A stretch of DNA of 37,011 bases, taken from the NCBI GenBank assembly GCA_018816105.1, contig JAHIWE010000015.1:1-37011 (forward strand). The letters are read 5' to 3'. A program made the translations under genes and the position numbers. Within the stretch, counting starts at the first letter, position 1; the number at the start of each line of letters is the position of its first letter. The notes below the pieces were generated by a model, which worked only from the letters and a program-made list of their open reading frames with translations, was not told the origin of the DNA and searched no databases. Of this stretch, positions 17,359-25,344 are shown one piece after another. This DNA is from a bacterium (lineage in GTDB: Bacteria > Campylobacterota > Campylobacteria > Campylobacterales > Arcobacteraceae).

Positions 17359-18375
17359 ATGAAAAAAATATTATTATCAACAATAGCTTGTGCTACTATG
17401 GTTTTGGCTGCAAACAGCAATTATAAATATGAAATTACGCCAATGTTTGGAGGAGCTTTTACTGAAGGTAATCTAGATTTAGAAAGAAATTATACTAATG
17501 CTGGATTAAACATAGGATTTAATTTATTCGATTCTGCATTCGATCAAGTTGAATTAGGTTTTTTAAGAAGTACTGAAGATGTAGATTATACTAATAATAC
17601 TGATACTGGAATTACTAGAGTATTCACTAACTTAGTAAAAGATTACTCATTAACTGAAAACACTTCATTATATGCATTAGTTGGATTTGGTGCAGAAATT
17701 TTTGATGATGAAAAATTTGGAAATGAAGATGGATTATTCGGTAACTATGGTTTAGGAATTAAATATAAACTTGCTGACCAATTATCAATCAAATTAGATG
17801 CAAGACATTTAATTGAAACTGACCACGGTGATAGTAACTTATTATATAACATCGGATTTGCTATTCCATTTGGTGAAGTTGCAAAACCAGCTCCTGTAGT
17901 TGTTGAAGCTCCAGCTCCTGTTGTTGTTCCAGCTCCTGTTGCTGCACCAAAAGATTCTGATAATGATGGTGTTATCGATGCATTAGACCAATGTCCAAAT
18001 ACTATGGCAAAAGCAAAAGTTGATGCTGTTGGATGTATGACTTTAGTTAATTTAGATATTAACTTCGATACTAATTCTGCAGTAATTAAAGATGGTTATA
18101 GCCCAAGAATTGCTGAATTCGCAAGTATGTTAAGACAAAATCCAAAATTAAGTGCTACTATTGAAGCACATACAGATTCTGTTGGTTCAAATGCTTACAA
18201 TCAAAAATTATCTGAAAGAAGAGCTGCTTCTACTGTTGAAGCTTTAAAAGCACTTAAAGTAGATCCTGCAAAAATTAAAGCAGTTGGTTATGGTGAAACT
18301 AAACCTGTTGCTTCAAATGCTACTGTTGAAGGTAGAGCAGAAAACAGAAGAGTTAATGCTGTATTAAACAGATAA
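17359..18375 (+). CDS. OmpA family outer membrane protein with one TSP3-like repeat
   Basis: This 338-residue protein has a signal peptide (cleaved after VLAA, about residue 18), an N-terminal beta-barrel domain (about 20-175), a proline/valine/alanine hinge (APAPVVVPAPVAAPK), one calcium-binding TSP3-like motif (DSDNDGVIDALDQCPN), and a C-terminal OmpA peptidoglycan-binding domain with IEAHTDSVGSNAYNQKLSERR and GRAENRRV. It anchors the outer membrane to peptidoglycan. It has its own promoter and a strong terminator. A paralogue follows directly. Confidence 0.93.
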   Translation: MKKILLSTIACATMVLAANSNYKYEITPMFGGAFTEGNLDLERNYTNAGLNIGFNLFDSAFDQVELGFLRSTEDVDYTNNTDTGITRVFTNLVKDYSLTENTSLYALVGFGAEIFDDEKFGNEDGLFGNYGLGIKYKLADQLSIKLDARHLIETDHGDSNLLYNIGFAIPFGEVAKPAPVVVEAPAPVVVPAPVAAPKDSDNDGVIDALDQCPNTMAKAKVDAVGCMTLVNLDINFDTNSAVIKDGYSPRIAEFASMLRQNPKLSATIEAHTDSVGSNAYNQKLSERRAASTVEALKALKVDPAKIKAVGYGETKPVASNATVEGRAENRRVNAVLNR

Positions 18376-18399
18376 TTTTATTTATTACTGTTACAAAAA

Positions 18400-18433
18400 G
18401 GGGTTAAGATTTTTTCTTAGCCCCTTTTTTTTT
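18400..18433 (+). terminator. intrinsic terminator after the first OmpA-family gene
   Basis: A 10-base stem (GGGGTTAAGA with TCTTAGCCCC, one G-T pair) and a T loop are followed by a run of nine T. This is one of the strongest terminators in the window. Confidence 0.93.
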
Positions 18434-18473
18434 AGAAATTAATTTTTTTCAGCATAAAAACATTTTTTTTAGT

Positions 18474-18479
18474 TATAAT
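18474..18479 (+). promoter_or_regulatory. -10 box upstream of the second OmpA-family gene
   Basis: A consensus TATAAT lies 28 bases before the ATG at 18508. With the terminator just upstream it makes the two OmpA genes independent transcription units. Confidence 0.65.
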
Positions 18480-18507
18480 TTGGAATATTATTAAAAAGGA
18501 AAAAGTA

Positions 18508-19626
18508 ATGAAAAATATTTTGCTTACTTCAATTTTATGCGCTTCTTCGCTTTTTGCAGCTAGTGATCCTAGTCATACTTATAGTTATGAAGTTACGCCA
18601 TTTGTATCTGGAATATTAACAGATAGTAAAGCTGGATTAAAAGATGATAATTATTTTAATGGTGGAATTTCATTAGGAAAAAATATTGATGACTCTTTTA
18701 TAGATCAAATTGAAATTGTTTATATGAGAAGTGATAGTCTTGAATATGAAAATTCAAATGGAAATACTAATATAAATAGAGCATTTTTAAATGCTGTTAA
18801 GAAATTTGCTATTACAGATAGATTTGCTGCATATGGTTTAGCTGGACTTGGTTATCAAGATGTAACTCAAGAATTAGGGGATTTAGAAGATTCTGCAGTT
18901 TTTAATTATGGTGTTGGATTAAGATATGATATTCCTTATTATGGAATTGCTGTAAAAGGTGATATCAGACATTTAATTGCTGTAAAAAATACTCAAAATG
19001 ATTTCATGTACACATTAGGACTTGCAATGCCTCTTGGCAAAAAGAATTCAGATGTTGTTGCTGCAAAAATTCCTGTAGTTGCGCAAGCTGCTGAACCTAT
19101 AGATGGTGATGATGATAATGATGGTGTATTAAATTCAAAAGACTTATGTCCAGAAACTGCACCTGGTGCAAGAGTTGATATAAATGGTTGTGAAATAAAG
19201 AATGATGATGATAAAGATGGCGTTTTAAATAATTTTGATAAATGTCCTAATACTTCGGCAGGTATAAAAGTTAATAAAGATGGTTGTGTTGAAATTGTTA
19301 ATTTAAATATTAATTTTGACAATGACTCATCTGAAATTAAAAATCAATATAGAAAAAATTTAGAAACATTTGCAAATACATTAAAACAAAATAAGTCATT
19401 AACAGCAGTTATTGAAGCACATACTGATTCAAAAGGTAGTGATGCTTATAATCAAAACTTATCTGATAGAAGAGCTATATCTGTGCTTAATGCATTAAAA
19501 GCTTTAGATATTAAAGCATCTAGACTAAGTTCTGTTGGATATGGTGAATCTCAACCAATTGCCACAAATGATACAGAAGCTGGAAAAGCTTTAAATAGAA
19601 GAGTTACTGCATTAGTAAATCAATAA
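18508..19626 (+). CDS. OmpA family outer membrane protein with two TSP3-like repeats
   Basis: This 372-residue paralogue of the preceding protein has a signal peptide (cleaved after SLFAA), a barrel domain (about 20-180), a short linker without the proline hinge, and two tandem acidic calcium-binding repeats (DDDNDGVLNSKDLCPE and DDDKDGVLNNFDKCPN). The C-terminal OmpA domain carries IEAHTDSKGSDAYNQNLSDRR and GKALNRRV. The extra repeat replaces the hinge as the spacer between membrane and peptidoglycan domains. Function is as for the first copy. It is flanked by its own promoter and terminator. Confidence 0.92.
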   Translation: MKNILLTSILCASSLFAASDPSHTYSYEVTPFVSGILTDSKAGLKDDNYFNGGISLGKNIDDSFIDQIEIVYMRSDSLEYENSNGNTNINRAFLNAVKKFAITDRFAAYGLAGLGYQDVTQELGDLEDSAVFNYGVGLRYDIPYYGIAVKGDIRHLIAVKNTQNDFMYTLGLAMPLGKKNSDVVAAKIPVVAQAAEPIDGDDDNDGVLNSKDLCPETAPGARVDINGCEIKNDDDKDGVLNNFDKCPNTSAGIKVNKDGCVEIVNLNINFDNDSSEIKNQYRKNLETFANTLKQNKSLTAVIEAHTDSKGSDAYNQNLSDRRAISVLNALKALDIKASRLSSVGYGESQPIATNDTEAGKALNRRVTALVNQ

Positions 19627-19634
19627 AAAACCTC

Positions 19635-19661
19635 TAAGATTTAGGATTCTCCTAAATCTTA
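19635..19661 (+). terminator. hairpin after the second OmpA-family gene
   Basis: A perfect 12-base stem (TAAGATTTAGGA, loop TTC, complementary arm) starts eight bases after the stop codon. The following sequence lacks a clean T run, but the A-rich left flank could make it work for transcription on the other strand as well. Confidence 0.7.
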
Positions 19662-19726
19662 AGCTCTATAATATTACTTTTAAATCATTTAACTATAAAC
19701 TTACAAAACTTTAGATACAATCGCGA

Positions 19727-19732
19727 TATAAT
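19727..19732 (+). promoter_or_regulatory. -10 box upstream of lepA
   Basis: A consensus TATAAT lies 34 bases before the TTG start of lepA. The ribosome binding site is the TAGGAA ending at 19760. Confidence 0.6.
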
Positions 19733-19766
19733 AAATTAAACAATAAACAAAATATAGGAATAACCC

Positions 19767-21554
19767 TTGCAAAAAAATATTAGAAACTTTAGTATTATTG
19801 CCCATATTGACCATGGAAAATCAACACTTGCAGATAGAATAATCCAAGAATGTGGAGCAGTTGCTGATAGAGATTTAAGTGCTCAAATGATGGATACAAT
19901 GGATATTGAAAAAGAAAGAGGGATTACAATTAAGGCTCAAAGTGTAAGGCTTAATTATGTAAAAGATGGGCAAGATTACATCTTAAACCTAATTGACACT
20001 CCAGGACACGTTGATTTCTCTTATGAAGTAAGTCGTTCTCTTGCATCATCTGATGGTGCACTTTTAATTATTGATGCAACTCAAGGTGTTGAAGCACAAA
20101 CTATTGCAAATGTTTATATTGCTATGGAAAATGATTTAGAAATTCTTCCAGTTGTAAATAAAATCGACCTTCCAAGTGCTGATCCGGATAGAGTTTTAGA
20201 AGAAGTTGAAGAAGCTATTGGAATTGATTGTACCGAAAGTAATTTAATCAGCGCAAAAACAGGTGTTGGAGTAAAAGACTTAATAGATGCAATAGTTGAT
20301 AGAGTTCCTCCACCAGTTGGTGACACAGATGCTCCTACAAAAGCTTTAATCTATGACTCTTGGTTTGATAATTATCTTGGTGCATTAGCACTTGTTAGAG
20401 TTTATGATGGAAGTATTAAAAAAGGTCAAATGCTTAGAATGATGAATACAAAAGAAGAACATCAAGTTCTTAACTTAATGTATCCACATCCAAGAAAACC
20501 AACAAAAACAAATGTTATTGAAACGGGTGAAATTGGAATTGTAGTTTTAGGTCTTAAAACAACTAATAGTATTGCAGTTGGTGATACAATGACTGATGCA
20601 AAAAATCCAACAGCAGAAGCTATTGATGGATTTGAACCTGCTAAACCATTCGTATTTGCAGGAATTTACCCAATTGAAACAGATAAATTTGAAGATTTAA
20701 GAGATGCTTTAAATAAACTACAATTAAACGATAGTTCAATCTCTTTTGAACCTGAAAGTTCAGCAGCTCTTGGAAGTGGATTTAGAACAGGATTTTTAGG
20801 AATGCTTCATATGGAAGTAATCAAAGAAAGACTAGAACGGGAGTTTGACTTAGATTTAATAGCAACTGCACCAACGGTTATTTATGAAATTTTAAAAACT
20901 GATGGTACAAAAATTTCAATTCAAAATCCAAGTGAATTACCAGCACCAAATTATATTGATACAATTTTTGAACCTTATGTAAAAGCAACTATTTTAGTAC
21001 CTGATGAGTTCTTAGGAAATGTTATAAAACTTCTTAATGATAAAAGAGCCATACAAAATAAAATGGATTACATTGGAAAAAGAGTTTTACTTGATTATGA
21101 TATTCCTATGAATGAAATCGTAATGGATTTTTATGATAAATTAAAATCAACAACAAAAGGTTATGCATCATTTGATTATGAACCAATTGGGTTTAGACCA
21201 GGTGTTTTACAAAAATTAGATATTAAAGTTGCAGGTGAAGTAGTAGATGCCCTTTCTATTATTGTTCCTGAAAATAAAGCTCTTTCAAAAGGAAGAGAAT
21301 TTATCAAAGCCTTAAAAGAATTAATCCCAAGACAACTTTTTGAAGTTGCTATTCAAGCAAGTATTGGAAATAACGTAATTGCAAGAGAAACTGTAAAATC
21401 AACAGGTAAAAACGTAACTGCAAAATGTTATGGTGGGGATATTACAAGAAAAAGAAAATTACTAGAAAAACAAAAAGCAGGTAAGAAAAGAATGAAAGCA
21501 ATTGGAAAGGTAAATGTACCACAAGAAGCATTCATGGCCGTGTTGAAGATTTAA
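19767..21554 (+). CDS. lepA: elongation factor 4 (LepA), translational GTPase
   Basis: This 595-residue protein is full length for LepA/EF4, a ribosome-associated GTPase. G1 is AHIDHGKST (12-20), G3 is DTPGHVDF, and G4 is NKIDLPSAD. The C-terminal LepA-specific region ends [19 protein letters not shown]. The start is TTG, the only in-frame start close to the TAGGAA site that keeps the conserved N-terminus [10 protein letters not shown]. The stop codon lies inside a small hairpin (GAAGAT, TTA, ATCTTC). Long inverted repeats follow. Confidence 0.96.
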   Translation: MQKNIRNFSIIAHIDHGKSTLADRIIQECGAVADRDLSAQMMDTMDIEKERGITIKAQSVRLNYVKDGQDYILNLIDTPGHVDFSYEVSRSLASSDGALLIIDATQGVEAQTIANVYIAMENDLEILPVVNKIDLPSADPDRVLEEVEEAIGIDCTESNLISAKTGVGVKDLIDAIVDRVPPPVGDTDAPTKALIYDSWFDNYLGALALVRVYDGSIKKGQMLRMMNTKEEHQVLNLMYPHPRKPTKTNVIETGEIGIVVLGLKTTNSIAVGDTMTDAKNPTAEAIDGFEPAKPFVFAGIYPIETDKFEDLRDALNKLQLNDSSISFEPESSAALGSGFRTGFLGMLHMEVIKERLEREFDLDLIATAPTVIYEILKTDGTKISIQNPSELPAPNYIDTIFEPYVKATILVPDEFLGNVIKLLNDKRAIQNKMDYIGKRVLLDYDIPMNEIVMDFYDKLKSTTKGYASFDYEPIGFRPGVLQKLDIKVAGEVVDALSIIVPENKALSKGREFIKALKELIPRQLFEVAIQASIGNNVIARETVKSTGKNVTAKCYGGDITRKRKLLEKQKAGKKRMKAIGKVNVPQEAFMAVLKI

Positions 21555-21650
21555 TCTTCAGCACATCTTCTGCGTTGTCACTTCAATTTTAAATGCTCAT
21601 GTACTTGTAGTACACTCCGCTTTAAAATCAAAGTTCCGCCTTGAATCTGC
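21545..21650. repeat. nested imperfect inverted repeat downstream of lepA
   Basis: After a small hairpin on the lepA stop (21545-21550 with 21554-21559) comes a larger nested fold. ACTTCAATTTTAAA (21580-21593) pairs with TTTAAAATCAAAGT (21621-21634), two mismatches. Inside it TGTACT (21600-21605) pairs with AGTACA (21609-21614). Outside it GCG/CGC and GCA/TGC pairs extend the symmetry to about 21561-21650. The sequence is more GC-rich than its surroundings and resembles dispersed intergenic elements downstream of genes in many bacteria. That it recurs in this genome is a guess to be tested. Confidence 0.5.
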
Positions 21651-21677
21651 ACTAAATCTTAAATCTCAACAATGCTG

Positions 21678-21894
21678 TTAAAAGTTTTCTGAAAAATTAT
21701 AGATTAATTCATAATCTAAAAATATTACTTTGCATTCAATAAAACCATCTTTTTTCCTTTTTAATAGTCTACTATGGTTTCCATCAATTATTAAACATTC
21801 ATCAATGACCTTCTAAATAATTCCAATCATTATATCAAAATCTGAACTTTACTCTTAACATGTGAGCATTTTCAAAATAGCGTAAAGAAAAATC
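21678..21894 (-). pseudogene. decayed ParB-like domain gene fragment
   Basis: On the minus strand, 44 codons ending at the stop at 21678-21680 read VIDECLIIDGNHSRLLKRKK and onward to a hydrophobic tail. 'IIDGNHSRL' resembles the conserved DGxHR motif of ParB/sulfiredoxin-like domains. The frame is broken by a TAG at 21813-21815, with FDIMIGII just before it. Further upstream, RYFENAHMLRVK lies in another frame, as if a frameshift had occurred near 21850. No start codon or upstream domain remains. I see a remnant, not a working gene; the family assignment is tentative. Confidence 0.4.
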
Positions 21895-21911
21895 TATCTA
21901 AATTCGTAAAG

Positions 21912-22044
21912 AAATTTGAACTGTTTGAAGACTGAGGTACGAAGTCAAGTTTTCAAATTTTAGAATTTTGATATATTTTTTAGCTATTTTAGAACTAGTG
22001 AACGCTTTTCTTTTGTTTCTTTTCTTTACTAAAAAGAAAAGAAA
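21912..22044. repeat. composite inverted-repeat element before comF
   Basis: Two structures lie side by side. First, AAATTTGAA (21912-21920) and TTCAAATTT (21952-21960) enclose a smaller pair GACT/AGTC. Second, a perfect 12-base polypyrimidine/polypurine hairpin (TTTCTTTTCTTT at 22016-22027, loop ACTAA, complementary arm 22033-22044). Translating the second part gives a low-complexity hydrophobic-then-lysine peptide, which would falsely extend comF. The arrangement looks like a dispersed non-coding element. With the decayed gene and the lepA-side repeat, these fill the gene-free stretch 21555-22093. Confidence 0.5.
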
Positions 22045-22093
22045 AAAGCATCACAACAAAGAAATATACATAATTTATGATATTATTATTTTT

Positions 22094-22666
22094 ATGTTAT
22101 GTATAACCTGTAAAAATCTATCATTACAAATCATCTGCAAAGATTGCCAAAAAAATCTTCTAATCCCCTCTTTCCATAAAAGAGAAATAGAAGATGGCTT
22201 TTTTAACTACTCTTTTTATACTCTTTCAGAACTTGAAGATTTAATCTCTTCAAAATACTATTTTCATGGAGATAGAGTTTTTAATATTCTTGCAAAACTA
22301 TCTTTTGCTAAATTTGCTCAAAATTTCACTTTTTCAAACCAAGTTTTTGCAATTCCTATTGATGACCACACAAGACATGACTTTTCACACACTGCAATTC
22401 TTGCAAAACATCTAAAATCACAATTCATCACTCCAAAATACAACTGCTTAAAAGCTTCAAATATAGTTAAATATGCAGGAAAAGATTTAGAATTTAGACA
22501 AAAGAATCCAAGACGTTTTAAAACTACAGATATAAGTAATCAAATGACAATTTTATGTGATGATTTAATCACAACAGGTGCTACAATTAAAGAAGCGAAA
22601 AAGGCTCTTGAGAAAAAAAATAATCAGGTTCTGTTTTCTTTAACCCTAGCTGATGCAAAACTTTAG
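22094..22666 (+). CDS. comF: ComF family protein (phosphoribosyltransferase fold)
   Basis: With the start at 22094 this is a 190-residue ComF-like protein. It opens with a zinc-finger pattern MLCITCKN...IICKDC (C3, C6, C15, C18) and contains the PRPP-binding motif CDDLITTGAT at 155-164. The frame remains open upstream to an ATG at 21968, but that extension translates a hairpin-forming low-complexity element and precedes the normal ComF start, so I reject it. ComF proteins help move single-stranded DNA during natural transformation. No strong ribosome binding site is visible. HisH follows 30 bases downstream. Confidence 0.82.
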   Translation: MLCITCKNLSLQIICKDCQKNLLIPSFHKREIEDGFFNYSFYTLSELEDLISSKYYFHGDRVFNILAKLSFAKFAQNFTFSNQVFAIPIDDHTRHDFSHTAILAKHLKSQFITPKYNCLKASNIVKYAGKDLEFRQKNPRRFKTTDISNQMTILCDDLITTGATIKEAKKALEKKNNQVLFSLTLADAKL

Positions 22667-22696
22667 TATAATCTGTTTTTTACTAAAGGGAATAAA

Positions 22697-23305
22697 GTGA
22701 TAGGAATAATTGATTACAACATGGGAAACTTAGCAAGTGTTTATAATGCTTGTAAACTAATAGATGCACAAGCAACTATAGTTAAAAATCCTGAAGATTT
22801 AAAAAATTTCAATAGAGTAATATTGCCAGGTGTTGGAGCATATAAAGATGCTATGGAACACTTAATAAAAACTGGAATGAACGAGGCTGTTTATGAGTTT
22901 GCAAAAAGTGGAAAACCAATGATTGGTATTTGCCTCGGTATGCAACTTTTATTCGAAAGTTCTCAAGAATTCGGTCATACAGATGGCTTAGGATTAATTG
23001 ATGGCGAAGTTATAAAATTTGATAAATCTAAAATGCATGAAGATTTCAAGATTCCTCACATGGGATGGAATACTATTAAAAATAAAGAACACGCTTTATT
23101 TGAAGGATTAAAAGATCCTTACTTATATTTTGTTCATTCTTATCATGCAGTTACAAGTGAAAAAAATATCATAGGTACTACAACTTATGGTTATGATTTT
23201 ACAAGTGCTGTTAATAAAGACAATATTTATGGATTTCAACCACACCCTGAAAAATCTCATGATAATGGATTAAAAATTTTAAAAAACTTTATAAATTTAA
23301 AATAA
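22697..23305 (+). CDS. hisH: imidazole glycerol phosphate synthase, glutaminase subunit
   Basis: This 202-residue class I glutamine amidotransferase supplies ammonia to HisF in histidine synthesis. Its catalytic residues are visible: C79 in GICLGMQLLFE, and H183 and E185 in HPEKS. IDYNMGNLASV at the start and the oxyanion region PGVGAYKDAM are typical. The start is GTG with AAAGGGAAT as ribosome binding site; no upstream ATG is available. HisF is not in the window, so the his genes are scattered. Confidence 0.95.
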   Translation: MIGIIDYNMGNLASVYNACKLIDAQATIVKNPEDLKNFNRVILPGVGAYKDAMEHLIKTGMNEAVYEFAKSGKPMIGICLGMQLLFESSQEFGHTDGLGLIDGEVIKFDKSKMHEDFKIPHMGWNTIKNKEHALFEGLKDPYLYFVHSYHAVTSEKNIIGTTTYGYDFTSAVNKDNIYGFQPHPEKSHDNGLKILKNFINLK

Positions 23306-23318
23306 TAAAGGATAATCT

Positions 23319-24170
23319 ATGAAGACTATTGCAATAACAGGTGCTAGTGGTTTTGTAGGAACAAGTTTAATAAAATATTTTTCTGCTCTTGAATATAAAG
23401 TTATTACAATAGCTAGAGATGTTTTAAATAATCAAGAAAAATTAAATGAGATTTTAAATTCAAGCGATATAGTTATAAATTTAGCAGGTGCTAATATTAT
23501 AAATAGATGGAGTGAATCTTATAAAAAGCTGCTTTATTCAAGTAGAATTGATACTACTTCAAAAATTGTAAATACAATTAAAAATATACAAAACAAACCA
23601 AAACTTCTTATCTCAACATCTGCTGTTGGAATTTATGATAATAAAGAAACATATAACGAAAATGGAAATTATTCAAATGATTTCTTATCAAAATTATGTC
23701 AAGATTGGGAAAATGAAGCTTCAAAAGCTAAAAGTGACTCAACTAAAGTATCTATTTTTAGATTCGGAATAGTTATGGGCAAAGATGGTGGAGCTTTACA
23801 AAAAATGATAACACCATTTAAACTAGGACTTGGTGGAGTTATTGGAAATGGTAGCCAATCTTTCTCTTTTATTCATATTGATGATTTATTAAATGCTTAC
23901 AAATTTGTAATTGAAAATGAATATGAAGAGATATTTAATCTAACAGCTCCTGAGCCAACTACAAATAAAGGTTTAACCCTTGCTTTAGGAAAAACACTAA
24001 AAAGGCCTACTATACTTCCAGTTCCTGAATTTGTATTAAACCTTATTTTTAGTGAAGGTGCAAAAGTTTTAACTGATGGACAAAGTGTAGTTCCTAAAAA
24101 GTTACTAGATTTAGGATTTAAATTTAAATTTAAAACAATAGAAAACACAATAGATAATTTGTGTAAATAA
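23319..24170 (+). CDS. TIGR01777 family NAD(P)-dependent epimerase-like protein
   Basis: This 283-residue protein is an extended short-chain dehydrogenase of the YfcH/TIGR01777 type. It shows the nucleotide-binding start [12 protein letters not shown] (5-16), [11 protein letters not shown], the segment [23 protein letters not shown], and a DUF1731-like C-terminal tail ([16 protein letters not shown]). Its substrate is unknown across the family. It sits between hisH and hisA with 13- and 23-base gaps, so is co-transcribed with histidine genes. I see no sign that it belongs to the histidine pathway. Confidence 0.88.
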   Translation: MKTIAITGASGFVGTSLIKYFSALEYKVITIARDVLNNQEKLNEILNSSDIVINLAGANIINRWSESYKKLLYSSRIDTTSKIVNTIKNIQNKPKLLISTSAVGIYDNKETYNENGNYSNDFLSKLCQDWENEASKAKSDSTKVSIFRFGIVMGKDGGALQKMITPFKLGLGGVIGNGSQSFSFIHIDDLLNAYKFVIENEYEEIFNLTAPEPTTNKGLTLALGKTLKRPTILPVPEFVLNLIFSEGAKVLTDGQSVVPKKLLDLGFKFKFKTIENTIDNLCK

Positions 24171-24193
24171 AATTAAAAAATAAGGATTTATAT

Positions 24194-24901
24194 ATGGATA
24201 TTCTACCAGCGATTGATTTAAAAGATGGAAAAGCAGTAAGACTTAGTAAAGGGCTTATGGATAGTGCTAAAATCTACTCAGATGAGCCATGGCAAGTGGC
24301 AAAGAGATTTGAAGAGTTAGGGTCTAAATGGGTGCATATCGTTGATTTAAACGGAGCATTTGAGGGGAAACCTGCAAACCTAGAACAAATCAAAAAAATT
24401 AGAGAAAACTGTAATCTAAAAATCGAACTTGGTGGTGGGATTAGAGATGAAGAAACTATTAAAATGTATGTTGAATTAGGAGTTGATAGATTAATTCTTG
24501 GTTCAATTGCTGTTAAAAATCCACAGTTTGTAAAAGATATGGCAGCAAAGTATCCAATCGCTGTGGGAATTGATGCCATGAATGGAATGGTTGCAGTAGA
24601 AGGTTGGGCAGAGGTTTCAACAATGAAAGCTACTGATTTAGCACAAGACTTTGCAAATGCAGGAGTTCAAGCTATTATTTGTACTGATATAAGTAAAGAT
24701 GGAATGCTTTGTGGTGTAAATGTAGAGTTCACTGAATCAATTGCACTTGCATCTAATGTTGATACTATTGCCTCTGGCGGTGTAAAAGACATAAACGATA
24801 TTATTAACTGTAAAGCAAATGGAAATATTTCAGGTGTAATAGTTGGAAAAGCATTTTACGAAGGAACACTTGATTTAGAAGAAGCTTTTAAAGTACTTTA
24901 A
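24194..24901 (+). CDS. hisA: phosphoribosylformimino-5-aminoimidazole carboxamide ribotide isomerase
   Basis: This 235-residue TIM-barrel enzyme isomerises ProFAR in histidine synthesis. The first catalytic aspartate is D8 in [13 protein letters not shown], and the second lies in TDISKDG after [14 protein letters not shown]. Phosphate-binding glycines are in GGGIRD and ASGGVKD. Its stop overlaps the start of the following small membrane protein (TAATG). Confidence 0.95.
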   Translation: MDILPAIDLKDGKAVRLSKGLMDSAKIYSDEPWQVAKRFEELGSKWVHIVDLNGAFEGKPANLEQIKKIRENCNLKIELGGGIRDEETIKMYVELGVDRLILGSIAVKNPQFVKDMAAKYPIAVGIDAMNGMVAVEGWAEVSTMKATDLAQDFANAGVQAIICTDISKDGMLCGVNVEFTESIALASNVDTIASGGVKDINDIINCKANGNISGVIVGKAFYEGTLDLEEAFKVL

Positions 24902-25059
24902 TGTGCTTAATCATTTCAATTATATTTACAGCTCTTGCATATACATTTTTTGAAGATGGAAATATGCAAGGATTTTATATAAATATCTCTATCGCCCTAT
25001 TTTTTATTTTATTAATGATAAGAAATATTATCAAAACTAAAAAAGAAAGAACTAATTAA
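24901..25059 (+). CDS. small two-helix membrane protein, unknown function
   Basis: This 52-residue reading frame starts on the last base of the hisA stop (TAATG), indicating translational coupling. It encodes a hydrophobic helix ([16 protein letters not shown]), a short acidic loop (EDGNMQG), a second helix (INISIALFFILLMI) and a basic tail (RNIIKTKKERTN), as expected for a small inner-membrane protein. I do not recognise the family. Support for it being real comes from the coupling and from a degenerate copy of its 3' end at 31744-31794, on the other side of the metal island. Confidence 0.7.
   Translation: MCLIISIIFTALAYTFFEDGNMQGFYINISIALFFILLMIRNIIKTKKERTN
24975..25024 (+). repeat. left direct repeat flanking the metal island
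   Basis: This stretch in the 3' half of the small membrane protein gene aligns with 31746-31790: 45 aligned bases with three mismatches, plus a five-base gap in the right copy. Shared blocks include TTATATAAAT, GCCCTATTTTTTATT and AATGATAAGAA. Confidence 0.75.
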
Positions 25060-25068
25060 AAAATACTC

Positions 25069-25114
25069 TTGACAATATATTTTTCATATGATAATATTAT
25101 CATATGAAAAATAT
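25069..25114 (+). promoter_or_regulatory. copper operon promoter with 38-base perfect palindrome operator
   Basis: A consensus -35 TTGACA (25069-25074) is followed at 17 bases by TAATAT (25092-25097). A perfect palindrome with 19-base arms, 25077-25114, covers the spacer, the -10 box and the probable start site; its core is CATATGATAATATTATCATATG split at the centre. A repressor dimer bound here would block the promoter. ArsR/SmtB proteins use AT-rich palindromes over promoters, and an ArsR gene lies in this operon, so autoregulation is the natural reading. Confidence 0.8.
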
Positions 25115-25134
25115 GACATATAAAGAGTATAATC

Positions 25135-25338
25135 ATGAAAAAAACATTTAAAGTAAACAATATTTCTTGTTCTAGTTGTGTAAATTTAATTAAAGGTTCA
25201 TTGGAAGATGATTTTGGACATATAGATATAGATTTATCTACAACACCTAAAGAAGTAACAGTTGAGATTGAAAATAATGAAAAAGAGAATTTTTTTAAAA
25301 AAGAGATGAGCGAAATTGGTTTTGATATCATTGAGTAG
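25135..25338 (+). CDS. heavy-metal-associated (HMA) domain protein, CopZ-like chaperone
   Basis: This 67-residue protein is a single HMA domain with C12 and C15 in NISCSSCVNLI, the CxxC pair that binds Cu(I) in CopZ/Atx1 proteins. The fold pattern continues to EMSEIGFDIIE. It lacks the usual GM before the TCxxC (here NISCSSC), so metal preference is less certain. It is the first gene behind the palindromic promoter. It probably hands copper to the ATPase encoded two genes later. Confidence 0.82.
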   Translation: MKKTFKVNNISCSSCVNLIKGSLEDDFGHIDIDLSTTPKEVTVEIENNEKENFFKKEMSEIGFDIIE

Positions 25339-25344
25339 CATATT

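Noticed and set aside
21968-22093. 42-codon N-terminal extension of comF
   Set aside because: Translates a hairpin-forming low-complexity repeat; ComF proteins start at the zinc finger, encoded from 22094.
21555-22093. tRNA, rRNA or CRISPR in the longest gene-free stretch
   Set aside because: No cloverleaf, no conserved rRNA segments and no regularly spaced repeats; only inverted repeats and a decayed gene are seen.
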